Origin: Lactobacillus sp.
GTDB taxonomy: Bacteria; Bacillota; Bacilli; Lactobacillales; Lactobacillaceae
DNA length: 64,000 bases
Reading direction: 5' to 3'
Assembly (NCBI GenBank): GCA_022483245.1
Contig: JAKVNR010000001.1
Location: 372,001 to 436,000 of the forward strand
Both the position numbers and the translations under genes were made by a program. Below, piece by piece: positions 1 through 9,581 of this stretch (positions are counted from its first letter, which is position 1; each line of letters starts with the position of its first letter). The notes under the pieces are model-generated. The model had not been told where the DNA came from. It saw only the letters and a list, made by a program, of their open reading frames with translations, and did no database searches.

Positions 1-1
1 T

Positions 2-625
2 GTGTTAGATCTTTTGCCAGGCTCTAGTTTTAAACACAAATTATCCGTAGGCGATACAATTATCAAAATTAATAATCAGCATTTTGACTCAACGCCAGCG
101 ATGATGAAGTATTTGCGCCAGCAAAAAATTGGTCAGAAAGTACAGATAACTTATTGGCACCATGGTAAAACTAAACAAGCAACTGGCAAAATTTGCAAGG
201 TTAAAAGTACCGGTAAGCCTGGTTTAGGTGTTGAACTGGTTGACCGGACGCAGGTGAAGTTTACTCCTAAAATTAAAATTAATGCTGGCAGTATCGGCGG
301 TCCATCGGCAGGGCTAATGTTTTCATTAACTGCTTATCAGTCGCTGACTGGCAAAAACCTGACTAAAGGACGGAAAGTTGCAGGGACTGGTACAATTGAT
401 GCGCAAGGCAAGGTCGGTATTATTGGCGGCGTAGATAAAAAAGTAATTGCCGCTGATCGGACTGGGGCAAAAATTTTCTTTGCACCAACGCAAAAATTGC
501 CTGGGATGAAAGCAAAAGATACCAACTATGCCGAAGCAAAGCGAACCGCTCAGCGAATTCATAGCAAGATGAAAATTGTACCGGTGGCTAGTTTTGAAGA
601 CGCGGTTGCTTATCTAGAAAAATAA
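2..625 (+). CDS. SepM-family PDZ/Lon-like S16 protease, C-terminal part (truncated by window start)
   Basis: PDZ-like N-terminal part, then Lon-type catalytic region 'INAGSIGGPSAGLMFSL...GTGTIDAQGKVGIIGGVDKKVIAA'. Confidence 0.88.
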   Translation: MLDLLPGSSFKHKLSVGDTIIKINNQHFDSTPAMMKYLRQQKIGQKVQITYWHHGKTKQATGKICKVKSTGKPGLGVELVDRTQVKFTPKIKINAGSIGGPSAGLMFSLTAYQSLTGKNLTKGRKVAGTGTIDAQGKVGIIGGVDKKVIAADRTGAKIFFAPTQKLPGMKAKDTNYAEAKRTAQRIHSKMKIVPVASFEDAVAYLEK

Positions 626-640
626 AAGTTTATTAAAATA

Positions 641-672
641 AAAAAACCTCAGCTCAAAGCTGAGGTTTTTTG
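641..672. terminator. intrinsic (bidirectional) terminator
   Basis: aaaaaacctcagctcaaagctgaggtttttt perfect hairpin with T-run. Confidence 0.85.
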
Positions 673-696
673 CGTATTTAAAGTTAGGAGGGAAAT

Positions 697-1356
697 TTGA
701 TGGATTACGAAAAAATAAAAGAGTGGGTCTTAGAGCATCGCAGTTGGTTAATTGCAGCTATTGTGGGTTTGGGAATTTTAATTGGCTTGGTTATTAACCA
801 CCAAACGAAACAATCGATAGCAACCAGACCAGTTATTACTCAGCAAACAAAATCGTCGGCCAGGACTAAAACAGCCGGGAAAAAGCCTGCAAGCCCGTAT
901 GTGACTTGCGATATTGCAGGGGCTGTTAAAGATCAGGGCGTTTATACCCTAAAACAGGGAGCAAGGATGTCAGATTTAATTGCTGCCGCTGGTGGATTGG
1001 ATTCAAAGGCTGCCTTAAAAGCGATTAATCGATCAGTAATTTTGCATGATCAAGATAAAATCTATATTCCTTATCAAGGTGAAAAAGAAGCTGAAACTAG
1101 TGCTAGCACAGTCGTTAACGCTAATGGGCAAAATGCAACTGATCCTAGTCAAGGAACTGAAACAAACAAGGTGCATTTAAATAGTGCTAGCAAGGAAGAA
1201 TTACAAAAATTAACTGGCATTGGCGAAAAGAAAGCCGAGCAAATTATTAGCTATCGCGAACAAAAAGGCGGTTTTAAGAAAATTGAAGAAATCACCGAAG
1301 TCTCAGGAATTGGTGAGAAAACCTTCGCCGGTTTCAAAGATCAGCTGGCACTATAA
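697..1356 (+). CDS. comEA: competence protein ComEA (SLBB + helix-hairpin-helix)
   Basis: 'VHLNSASKEELQKLTGIGEKKAEQIISYREQKGGFKKIEEITEVSGIGEKTF' HhH; N-terminal TM; SD aggaggg upstream. Confidence 0.93.
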   Translation: MMDYEKIKEWVLEHRSWLIAAIVGLGILIGLVINHQTKQSIATRPVITQQTKSSARTKTAGKKPASPYVTCDIAGAVKDQGVYTLKQGARMSDLIAAAGGLDSKAALKAINRSVILHDQDKIYIPYQGEKEAETSASTVVNANGQNATDPSQGTETNKVHLNSASKEELQKLTGIGEKKAEQIISYREQKGGFKKIEEITEVSGIGEKTFAGFKDQLAL

Positions 1357-1387
1357 ACCAGGTTTATTCTTCTGGCTAGGGCTGTTA

Positions 1388-3541
1388 ATGATGCTGGCAG
1401 CATTTGTCCTAATAGTTGCTAGCAATTTTTGGCAGAAAATAATCGGATATTTGATCTTGGGTGGTGGCTTGCTGTTTGCAGTAAGTAAATTTCGCAGCCC
1501 TTGGCTCTTGTTAAGCGTAATACTGCTAGGAGGCAGTTTGCATTATCATCAAATAGTGCAATTGCAGCCTGAACAACCACTGATAATTTATCCAGATGAA
1601 ATAGAAGTTACCGATCATTTTATGCACGGTTTAGCCCGGCAAGACCAGCTGCAAGTTAGAATTTATGGGAAAGTCGATGCAGAAACGGAGCATTTACTCA
1701 AGCACGGCGCTATTAAATTATCAAATTGGGAAGGAGAGGTATCTAAGATTCAGCCGCCGCGCAACCGCGCCCAATTTAATTATCGCCGCTATAGTTTGAG
1801 TCAAGGAATTGCCGACCAGGTTAAATTGCGGACAGGGCAAACGACAGTCGTTTCCTGGCCGCTAGCTCATCGCTTAAAATTTAAATTGCAGCAATATTTA
1901 AGCGACTTGCCGCCGCATTTGTGCTTTTTTGCTAGTGAATTACTGCTGGCGAAAGCAGATGATGAAGTAGCTATTAAAGACAATTATCGGCAGCTTGGAG
2001 TAGTCCATTTGCTGAGCCTGTCAGGCTTGCATGTTAGTTTATATTGCTTGCTAGTGACGACGATCGGGTATCGGCTGCATTTTACTGACGAAGAAACGAC
2101 CATCATTTGCGCCTGTTTATTAATTTGCGGAATATTTTTAAGTAATTGGCAGCCGGGTTTTGTACGAGCAGGCATTAGCTACGGCATTAAACAAGTTCGC
2201 AAATTTCGACGCTGGCCGCTGGCAAACTGTGACATTTTGGGCTTAACACTTTGTTTGCATTTATGCTTGCAGCCGCGGCTCTTTTTAAACGTAGGCGCTC
2301 AGTTGTCATATCTATTAGCCTGGGGCCTGCAGCTAACCGCTGATCGATCGCGCTGGCAGCAAGGCCTTTGTTTAAATTTGTTAATAGCACCGGTGTTACT
2401 GGCGAATTTTTATGGTTTAAATCTATTAACTTGCCTATTCAACTTAGTAATCGTGCCGTATTTCAATTGCTGGGTGATGCCTGTAACATTTTTAGGGTTA
2501 ATACCCGGTTTAACTAGCAGTTGCGAATGGTTGCTAGCTGCTAGCGAAAAAATTGTGGCTAAACTGGCAGCGGCTAATTTGGGCTGGATATCATTTGGGC
2601 AATTGAGTTGGTGGCAAGAACTGGTGCTAACTGGTTTAACTTTGTACTGGCTAATTTGGCTCTTGCCGATCAAGCATAAAAAGTGGCAGTGGCCATGGCT
2701 GCTGTATTTGCTGTGCTTTTTAAGTTTGCATTTTCCCTTGCATGGGCAGGTTACGTTCATTGATGTCGGTCAGGGAGACAGCATTTTGCTAACTACGCCG
2801 GGAAAGCGGCAAGCTTATTTGATTGATACGGGCGGCCGGTTAAATTTTGGCAGCAGCAAACCGCGGCCGGCACAGCTGCTGCAAACTACGCTACCGTATT
2901 TAAAGGCACAAGGGATTACTAAACTCGATGGGGTCTTTTTGTCACATCAAGATGCTGACCATATTGGAGATTTGCGGGCATTGCTCAAGAAAATGCCGGT
3001 TGACCACCTCTATTTTGCGGCGGGCTTAGATAAAAATCCCCATTTTCAGCGAAAATTAGCTGGTTTAAAAATTAAGACGCAGCTGCATCCCTTGCTGGTA
3101 GGAGACTGTTTGCAACTATCACCGCAACTACAAATTAAGGTTTTGTGGCCGCAAAAACCTGGCCCAGGAAGCAATGAAGATTCGCTTTGTTTATTGGCAC
3201 AATTTCCGCAGGCTAGTTGGCTTTTTACTGGTGATTTAGACCGCGAGCATGAAAAAATATTAGTTAAGGCTGGCGTGCAAGCTGATTATTTAAAACTTGG
3301 CCACCACGGCAGCAAAACCGCGTCTGATCCGGAATTTCTTAAGGCAGTCAAACCTAAGCGAGTTTTTATTTCAGCTGGAGTAAATAACCGTTATGGTCAT
3401 CCGCATCCGGAGACGATGCTGACTTTGCGCAAACTCGGGCTGGCAGGGGATAATACTGCTGAATGTGGTATGATTAGCTGGACGTATGACCTGTTTCATC
3501 GTGAAAGATTTTCTTATGTTTTAAAGGAGCCGGATTCATGA
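1388..3541 (+). CDS. comEC: competence protein ComEC/Rec2 (DNA internalization channel with MBL domain); start uncertain
   Basis: 'LLSLSGLHVSLYCLL' ComEC core and C-terminal 'FIDVGQGDSILL...LSHQDADHIGD...GHHGSKTASDPEFL' metallo-beta-lactamase fold; the ORF track start at 1220 overlaps comEA in another frame. Confidence 0.92.
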   Translation: MMLAAFVLIVASNFWQKIIGYLILGGGLLFAVSKFRSPWLLLSVILLGGSLHYHQIVQLQPEQPLIIYPDEIEVTDHFMHGLARQDQLQVRIYGKVDAETEHLLKHGAIKLSNWEGEVSKIQPPRNRAQFNYRRYSLSQGIADQVKLRTGQTTVVSWPLAHRLKFKLQQYLSDLPPHLCFFASELLLAKADDEVAIKDNYRQLGVVHLLSLSGLHVSLYCLLVTTIGYRLHFTDEETTIICACLLICGIFLSNWQPGFVRAGISYGIKQVRKFRRWPLANCDILGLTLCLHLCLQPRLFLNVGAQLSYLLAWGLQLTADRSRWQQGLCLNLLIAPVLLANFYGLNLLTCLFNLVIVPYFNCWVMPVTFLGLIPGLTSSCEWLLAASEKIVAKLAAANLGWISFGQLSWWQELVLTGLTLYWLIWLLPIKHKKWQWPWLLYLLCFLSLHFPLHGQVTFIDVGQGDSILLTTPGKRQAYLIDTGGRLNFGSSKPRPAQLLQTTLPYLKAQGITKLDGVFLSHQDADHIGDLRALLKKMPVDHLYFAAGLDKNPHFQRKLAGLKIKTQLHPLLVGDCLQLSPQLQIKVLWPQKPGPGSNEDSLCLLAQFPQASWLFTGDLDREHEKILVKAGVQADYLKLGHHGSKTASDPEFLKAVKPKRVFISAGVNNRYGHPHPETMLTLRKLGLAGDNTAECGMISWTYDLFHRERFSYVLKEPDS

Positions 3542-4521
3542 CAATTTTATCTGTATTTGGGCAAGAAAAGCCAAGCCGGGCCGTGCTAATCACGGGCCCT
3601 GAAGCACTGCTCAACGATTATATCGCCCGCGCTTATTGTCATGAACCGCAATTTAAAGACGATGATCTTGTGCAAGTAGATTGTGAACAAGACGGCCTGG
3701 ACGAACTGCTGGCTGCCCTAATGGAAAACTCGCTGTTTAGCCCGCAAAAATTAATCCTGGTGAAAAATCCCTATTTTTTAACCAGCAAAGTTCCACAAAA
3801 AGACCAAGCTAAAGTAAAACAACTCCAACAGATTTTTGCTAACCTGCCGGAACTGACCGATGCATTGGTGATTGTGGCTAGTTATGAACGGATCGACCAA
3901 CGCCGCAAAATTACTAAATTACTGAAAAAATATTGCTTGTTTGTCTCAACTGCCGTTAAGCCTTATCAACTAGGCGATTTTTTCAAAAAGTTAAGCAAAC
4001 AAGAGGGGGTACCATTCGAACCGGGGGCGTTAAAATTACTGCTTGAGCGCAGCGACCAGGTAATGGCGACTGCTCTGGGTAATTACGCCAAGTTGAAAGC
4101 AATCTGCAACGGGCAAGTCATTACTCAAGCAATGGTCCGGCAAAATATTGATCGCTCGCTAGCGCAAAATGTTTTCGCTATTTTAGAAAAAGCTTTGGCA
4201 GGACAAGTTGAGCAGGCAGTAATGCGGTTAGATGATCAACTGCGCGAGGGCGTAGCGCCAGCTGCTATTTTGGCTGTCTTTGCTAGTCAGCTGGAATTTC
4301 AAGTTTGCGTTAAAACACTGGCTCAGCGCGGACGCAGTGAGATGGAGATTACCAAGCAGCTGAATGCGCATCCGTACCGAATTAAATTAGCCTTGCGCAG
4401 TCGAACTAACTTAACCCGTTTACGGCGGTTGCTAAGAGAAGTGATTGAATTAGATTTCCGCTATAAAAATGGGACTTATCAGGATTCAATCTTTTTGAAA
4501 ACTTGGGTTTTAGGAATTTAA
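3538..4521 (+). CDS. holA: DNA polymerase III subunit delta
   Basis: Overlaps the comEC stop; 'VLITGPEALLNDYI...FSPQKLILVKNPYF' pattern; conserved comEC-holA-rpsT order. Confidence 0.9.
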   Translation: MTILSVFGQEKPSRAVLITGPEALLNDYIARAYCHEPQFKDDDLVQVDCEQDGLDELLAALMENSLFSPQKLILVKNPYFLTSKVPQKDQAKVKQLQQIFANLPELTDALVIVASYERIDQRRKITKLLKKYCLFVSTAVKPYQLGDFFKKLSKQEGVPFEPGALKLLLERSDQVMATALGNYAKLKAICNGQVITQAMVRQNIDRSLAQNVFAILEKALAGQVEQAVMRLDDQLREGVAPAAILAVFASQLEFQVCVKTLAQRGRSEMEITKQLNAHPYRIKLALRSRTNLTRLRRLLREVIELDFRYKNGTYQDSIFLKTWVLGI

Positions 4522-4537
4522 ATTCATTTAGGCAAAA

Positions 4538-4572
4538 ATAAAAAGGCAAGTGCAATGCACTTGCCTTTTTAT
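4538..4572. terminator. bidirectional terminator between convergent holA and rpsT
   Basis: aaaaaggcaagtgcaatgcacttgccttttt. Confidence 0.8.
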
Positions 4573-4583
4573 TTCATGAATGA

Positions 4584-4835
4584 TTATTTAGCTAACTTAG
4601 CTAAACGGCTCTTGTCACGGCTAGCCTTGTTCTTTGAGATAAAGCCCTTAGAAGCAGCTTTATCAATTGCGCGAATAGCTTCTTTGTGCAAGTCGGAGGC
4701 GTTTTGCTCACCAGCTGCTTGTGCTACGCGGAACTTCTTTTCGGCACTTCTCAATTGGCTTAAGCCAGCTGAGTTACGCTCGTTGTTTTTAGCAGCAGTT
4801 CTAACCCGCTTGATAGCTGATTTGATTTGTGGCAT
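4584..4835 (-). CDS. rpsT: 30S ribosomal protein S20
   Basis: [35 protein letters not shown]...; SD gaggtga upstream. Confidence 0.96.
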   Translation of the reverse strand: MPQIKSAIKRVRTAAKNNERNSAGLSQLRSAEKKFRVAQAAGEQNASDLHKEAIRAIDKAASKGFISKNKASRDKSRLAKLAK

Positions 4836-5027
4836 TGAACTCACCTCCATTGCATAAAATGATACCTTCTTAGTATACTTAATCGAGCAGGTCTGTGCAA
4901 GCAGATTTTTGCTTGCTTTTATAGGCGATATTTTGTAATATAAATTGTCGTGAACCATTGGCGCTGTTTTCTCGCTTCACCAGCGGTCAACGTTGTCAAT
5001 GGCAATTTTTAGATGAAAGGTGAAAAA

Positions 5028-5297
5028 ATGGCTATTTCAAAAGAAAAGAAAGACCAAATTATCAAGGAATACGCTCGCCACGAAGGCGACACCGGTTCCG
5101 CAGAAGTTCAAATTGCTGTTTTAACTGAAGACATTAATAACCTTAATGCTCACTTAAAGGCTAACAAGCAAGACCACCACTCATACGTTGGTTTGCTTAA
5201 GAAGATCGGTCACCGTCGTAACTTGTTAAGATACTTGAAGAACAAGGATATTAACCGTTACCGTGAACTGATTAAGCGTTTAGGTTTACGTCGTTAA
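5028..5297 (+). CDS. rpsO: 30S ribosomal protein S15
   Basis: [33 protein letters not shown]... typical S15; start refined from ORF track. Confidence 0.97.
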   Translation: MAISKEKKDQIIKEYARHEGDTGSAEVQIAVLTEDINNLNAHLKANKQDHHSYVGLLKKIGHRRNLLRYLKNKDINRYRELIKRLGLRR

Positions 5298-5329
5298 TCT
5301 ATTAATTGAATTGCTAAATACTCACACAC

Positions 5330-5357
5330 GAAGGACCGCCGCGAAGGTGGTCCTTTT
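5330..5357 (+). terminator. intrinsic terminator after rpsO
   Basis: aaggaccgccgcgaaggtggtcctttt. Confidence 0.75.
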
Positions 5358-5473
5358 CTTTCTGCCGAAATTAGTGCAATTATGCTAGAATTATTCTAGT
5401 TTGTTTCGCTTGTGATCAATTTGATCCTCATACATGACATTTAAAGAAAAACAGAAAGAAGAATTATAGCAAA

Positions 5474-7231
5474 ATGACTCAAACTATCAAATTAATGATG
5501 TTAAGCGGCGTGCGTGAAACTGGTAAAAATATGTTTGCCGCGCAAGTTGGCAAGGATATTTTTGTCTTCGATGCTGGCTTAATGTATCCAGATTCATCTT
5601 TACTTGGAATTGATGTAGTTATTCCAGACTTAGATTTTTTCAAAGATTATGCTGACCAAATTCGGGGTATCTTTTTGACCCACGGGCATGCTGATGCCAT
5701 TGGTGCTTTGCCGTATATTCTGCGCGATTACGATTTACCGATTTATGGTTCAAAATTAACGATTGCTTTGGCTAAAATTACTGTTCAACGCGAAAATAAG
5801 CGCTATAAGAAACATCTTTTCCATGAAATTGATGCCAATAGCGTTTTGCATTTTGACCAAGCTACTTTGTCATTCTTTAGTACGACTCACTCAATCCCAG
5901 ATAGCTTGGGAATTGATTTGTCAACCTCAGCTGGTGAAATTGTTTACACTGGCCACTTTAAGTTCGATCCTTCTTCTCGCCCAGGCTACCGGACTGATAT
6001 GGTGCGCTTGGCTGAAATTTCGCAAAAAGGGGTCTTAGCACTGCTGTGCGATACTTCCAATGCTGAAGCAGTTTATTCTAGTGCCTCAGAGCGCGATATC
6101 GAAACTTATGTCGATAATGTTTTCCAAAGCCATGAAGGACGGATCATTGTCGCTGCCAAGGTTTCAAATGTCACTCGGATGCAGCAGATTATTAATGCCG
6201 CAGCGCGGGCTAAACGCAAGGTGGTGTTAACTGGCCGGGACGTGAACAAGATCGTCCAAACGATGATTAAATTGGGCTATCTGAAAGTACCTAATGGTCT
6301 GTTAATTCACGAAAAGGACTTAAAAGAAATCCCAGCTAGCCAAACAGTTATTTTGGAAACTGGCCGAATGGGTGAACCGCTGCAATCACTTCAGCAGATG
6401 GCCAATAACCGTCACCGCAGCATTAAAATTGTCAAAGGCGACCTGGTCTTTATTGCCACGACCCCATCACATGCAGTTGAAACAATGGTGGCACAAACTA
6501 GCGACATGATTTATCGTGCTGGCGGCAGTGTCGTACAATTAGGTTTAGAAAAGCATATTTCAGGCCATGCTACCGGCCGTGATTTACAGCTGTTGATTAC
6601 AACTTTGAAGCCGCAATTTGTCTTCCCAGTGTTAGGCGAATACCGGTCAATGGATGTTTTGAAGCATCTGGCTGTTGATTCCGGGATGAATAAAAAAGAT
6701 ATTTATCTAGCTGCAAATGGGGAAGCTTATGGCTACGATAAGGGACGCTTCTACCGGACAGATCCTGTACCTGGCGAAGCAACGATGATTGACGGCTCAG
6801 GCGTAGGTGATGTCGGCAACATTGTTTTGCGCGACCGGGAAGTTCTGTCTGATGATGGGATCTTTATTGCGGTAGTGACAATTGACCGGCGGAAAAAGAT
6901 TATCTATCCGCCAAAAGTTACGACCCGCGGCTTTGTTTACATCAAGGAAAATAAACCATTGATGACCAAGGCTGAAGAAACTGTAGTTGAAGCGATTAAG
7001 AACAACTTTAACCATAAGAAGTTTGACTGGACAGAACTGAAGAGCGACATCCGTCATGACTTGGAGCGGATGCTGTATAAAGAAACTGGCCGCCGGCCAG
7101 TGGTGATGCCGGTGGTTATGGAAATTGATCAGAACCGGCATCGGGCGGCAGTTAAACGGTCACAGAAAAAAGACGACCAAGAATCAGCAGATGTCAAGCA
7201 AACAGAGACAACAGAAACAAAGGAGCAATAA
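5474..7231 (+). CDS. ribonuclease J
   Basis: 'FLTHGHADAIGALPYIL' MBL motif, 'HISGHATGRDLQLLI' beta-CASP region, C-terminal RNase J domain. Confidence 0.93.
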   Translation: MTQTIKLMMLSGVRETGKNMFAAQVGKDIFVFDAGLMYPDSSLLGIDVVIPDLDFFKDYADQIRGIFLTHGHADAIGALPYILRDYDLPIYGSKLTIALAKITVQRENKRYKKHLFHEIDANSVLHFDQATLSFFSTTHSIPDSLGIDLSTSAGEIVYTGHFKFDPSSRPGYRTDMVRLAEISQKGVLALLCDTSNAEAVYSSASERDIETYVDNVFQSHEGRIIVAAKVSNVTRMQQIINAAARAKRKVVLTGRDVNKIVQTMIKLGYLKVPNGLLIHEKDLKEIPASQTVILETGRMGEPLQSLQQMANNRHRSIKIVKGDLVFIATTPSHAVETMVAQTSDMIYRAGGSVVQLGLEKHISGHATGRDLQLLITTLKPQFVFPVLGEYRSMDVLKHLAVDSGMNKKDIYLAANGEAYGYDKGRFYRTDPVPGEATMIDGSGVGDVGNIVLRDREVLSDDGIFIAVVTIDRRKKIIYPPKVTTRGFVYIKENKPLMTKAEETVVEAIKNNFNHKKFDWTELKSDIRHDLERMLYKETGRRPVVMPVVMEIDQNRHRAAVKRSQKKDDQESADVKQTETTETKEQ

Positions 7232-7237
7232 GGGAAG

Positions 7238-8077
7238 ATGGCAAACGTTAGTCAAGAAAATTTAGTAAAATTGGCCCGGCAAGCCGCTGATAAAGATAAT
7301 TTGCAGCAAAGTGCTGATTACTTAGAAGAAGCACTGCGGATGGGGCATGACACTAAAATTGCCTTGAATTTATGCGATACTTACTTGCAGTTAGGTCAGC
7401 CAGCTGCTGCTTATAAGCTCATCAAAGAAGAAAAAGACCTATTTTCAGACCAGGCCGTGTTCAAAAAGTATTTGGACGTACTTGGGCAAATGCACTACCG
7501 GATCGAATTTTTACAACTGGAAAAACTCGTTGGACAAAAATTAGCAGTTAAAGTGGACCCAGTTAGCGAAGACGAACAAGAAAAAATTATGGGCTCCTTC
7601 AAGCAGCAAACCCATATTAATTCTTATGACTATCAGCAGTTATATGCTTTAAGCGAGACTAACTTTGTACAATTTGCCCAAAGCTGCTTAATTGATCCAA
7701 GCACAGGCTTTACCGTTAGAATTGCTCTATGCGAAGACTTGGTAAAAATGGGCGTTGACCAAACAATTAAAGTTATTGTGTTAGGTCAACAAGAAGAATT
7801 TAACCCAAGTAAGTCGCCTTTAATGGGTCATGATCCAATTTACCGGCAGGTAATTATGCAACTGGCCAGCTCTTATGATGAATCACCAAGCCAGCTGCCA
7901 AATGTGCTGGGGGAAGCTAATTTAATGCTGGCAGCAATGTATCCGAAGCTTAGCAAATATATTACCGATCCGGTTTCATTTACCAATAATTTAGACCGCT
8001 ACATGACCAAACACGATGGCGGGGCAGATCAAGATTTACTTGCTAAGATTTCTCAATATTTGCCAAAACAAAGCTAA
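7238..8077 (+). CDS. TPR-repeat protein of unknown function, coupled to the RNase J gene
   Basis: 'LVKLARQAADKDNLQQSADYLEEALRMGHDTKIALNLCDTYLQLGQPAAAYKL' TPR-like; 6 nt downstream of the RNase J stop. Confidence 0.7.
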   Translation: MANVSQENLVKLARQAADKDNLQQSADYLEEALRMGHDTKIALNLCDTYLQLGQPAAAYKLIKEEKDLFSDQAVFKKYLDVLGQMHYRIEFLQLEKLVGQKLAVKVDPVSEDEQEKIMGSFKQQTHINSYDYQQLYALSETNFVQFAQSCLIDPSTGFTVRIALCEDLVKMGVDQTIKVIVLGQQEEFNPSKSPLMGHDPIYRQVIMQLASSYDESPSQLPNVLGEANLMLAAMYPKLSKYITDPVSFTNNLDRYMTKHDGGADQDLLAKISQYLPKQS

Positions 8078-8250
8078 AAAGTGTTTTACATTTTGGCTGG
8101 AACAGGTATAATCTTAAAAGGATATTTTCCTAGAGCTAAAAGCCGTGCTTAGTGCTAGGCTTTTGGTTTGGAAAGTAGTACAATATTCGACAGAGAATTA
8201 TCCGTTATTTCTCAACGGACTTCTTGCAAATTTACAGGAGGGTCATTTTA

Positions 8251-9441
8251 ATGGCAGAAAAAGAACATTACGTTAGAACTAAGCCACACGTAAACATTGG
8301 TACTATTGGCCACGTTGACCATGGTAAAACCACTTTAACTGCAGCCATCACTACTGTTTTGGCTGAAAAAGGTTTAGCTAAGAAGGAAGACTATTCAGAA
8401 ATCGATGCTGCTCCAGAAGAAAAGGAACGTGGCATCACTATCAACACCGCGCACGTTGAGTACGAGACTGAAAACCGTCACTACGCTCACATGGATGCCC
8501 CAGGCCACGCCGACTACATCAAGAACATGATTACCGGTGCTGCCCAAATGGATGGTGCTATCCTGGTTGTTGCTGCAACTGATGGTCCTATGCCACAGAC
8601 TCGTGAACACATTCTGTTGGCTCGTCAGGTTGGTGTTCAATACATCGTTGTCTTCTTGAACAAGTGCGACCTGGTTGACGATCCAGAATTGATCGACTTG
8701 GTTGAAATGGAAGTTCGCGACTTGTTGAGCGAATACGATTACCCTGGTGAAGATATTCCAGTTGTTCGTGGTTCAGCTCTGCAAGCTTTACAAGGTGACA
8801 AGGAACAACAAGAAGTCATCTTGAAGTTGATGGACATCGTTGACGAATACATCCCAACCCCAGAACGTGATACTGACAAGCCATTCTTGATGCCAGTTGA
8901 AGACGTCTTCACTATTACTGGTCGTGGTACTGTTGCTTCTGGTCGTATCGACCGTGGTACTATCAAGGTCGGCGATGAAGTTGAAATCGTTGGTCTGGTA
9001 GACAACGTTTTGAAGTCAGTTGTAACTGGTTTGGAAATGTTCCACAAGACTCTGGACTTAGGTGAAGCCGGCGACAACGTTGGTGTTCTGTTACGTGGTA
9101 TTGACCGTGACCAAGTTGTTCGTGGTCAAGTATTGGCTGCACCAGGCTCAATTCAAACCCACAAGAAGTTTAAGGGTCAAGTTTATGTTCTGAAGAAGGA
9201 CGAAGGTGGTCGTCACACTCCATTCTTCTCAGACTACCGTCCACAATTCTACTTCCACACCACTGACATCACTGGTGAAATTGAATTGCCAGAAGGTACT
9301 GAAATGGTTATGCCAGGCGACAACACTGAATTCACTGTTGAATTAATCAAGCCTGCTGCCATCGAAAAGGGTACTAAGTTCACCATCCGTGAAGGTGGTC
9401 GGACCGTTGGTGCTGGTCAGGTTACTGACATCCTTGACTAA
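8251..9441 (+). CDS. tuf: translation elongation factor Tu
   Basis: [34 protein letters not shown]; start refined to the ATG after aggaggg. Confidence 0.98.
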   Translation: MAEKEHYVRTKPHVNIGTIGHVDHGKTTLTAAITTVLAEKGLAKKEDYSEIDAAPEEKERGITINTAHVEYETENRHYAHMDAPGHADYIKNMITGAAQMDGAILVVAATDGPMPQTREHILLARQVGVQYIVVFLNKCDLVDDPELIDLVEMEVRDLLSEYDYPGEDIPVVRGSALQALQGDKEQQEVILKLMDIVDEYIPTPERDTDKPFLMPVEDVFTITGRGTVASGRIDRGTIKVGDEVEIVGLVDNVLKSVVTGLEMFHKTLDLGEAGDNVGVLLRGIDRDQVVRGQVLAAPGSIQTHKKFKGQVYVLKKDEGGRHTPFFSDYRPQFYFHTTDITGEIELPEGTEMVMPGDNTEFTVELIKPAAIEKGTKFTIREGGRTVGAGQVTDILD

Positions 9442-9459
9442 TTTTTAGTCAAGTTAATC

Positions 9460-9487
9460 AAAAGACGTGCTCGGGCACGTCTTTTTT
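9460..9487 (+). terminator. intrinsic terminator after tuf
   Basis: aaaagacgtgctcgggcacgtctttttt. Confidence 0.85.
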
Positions 9488-9581
9488 GTTTAGCATGAAT
9501 TGTTTTTTTCCTATCTTTACGGTAAGATAGAACAGTGTGCTATTTAGCAAGCCCAAAATTGACAGCGGAGGTATTTAATTA

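Noticed and set aside
4555-4857. + strand 100-aa ORF
   Set aside because: Antisense to rpsT; explained by codon bias of the ribosomal protein gene.
8138-8164. aaaagcc...ggctttt hairpin upstream of tuf as a regulatory element
   Set aside because: Could be a weak terminator; lacks a proper T-run and recognisable class, so not called.
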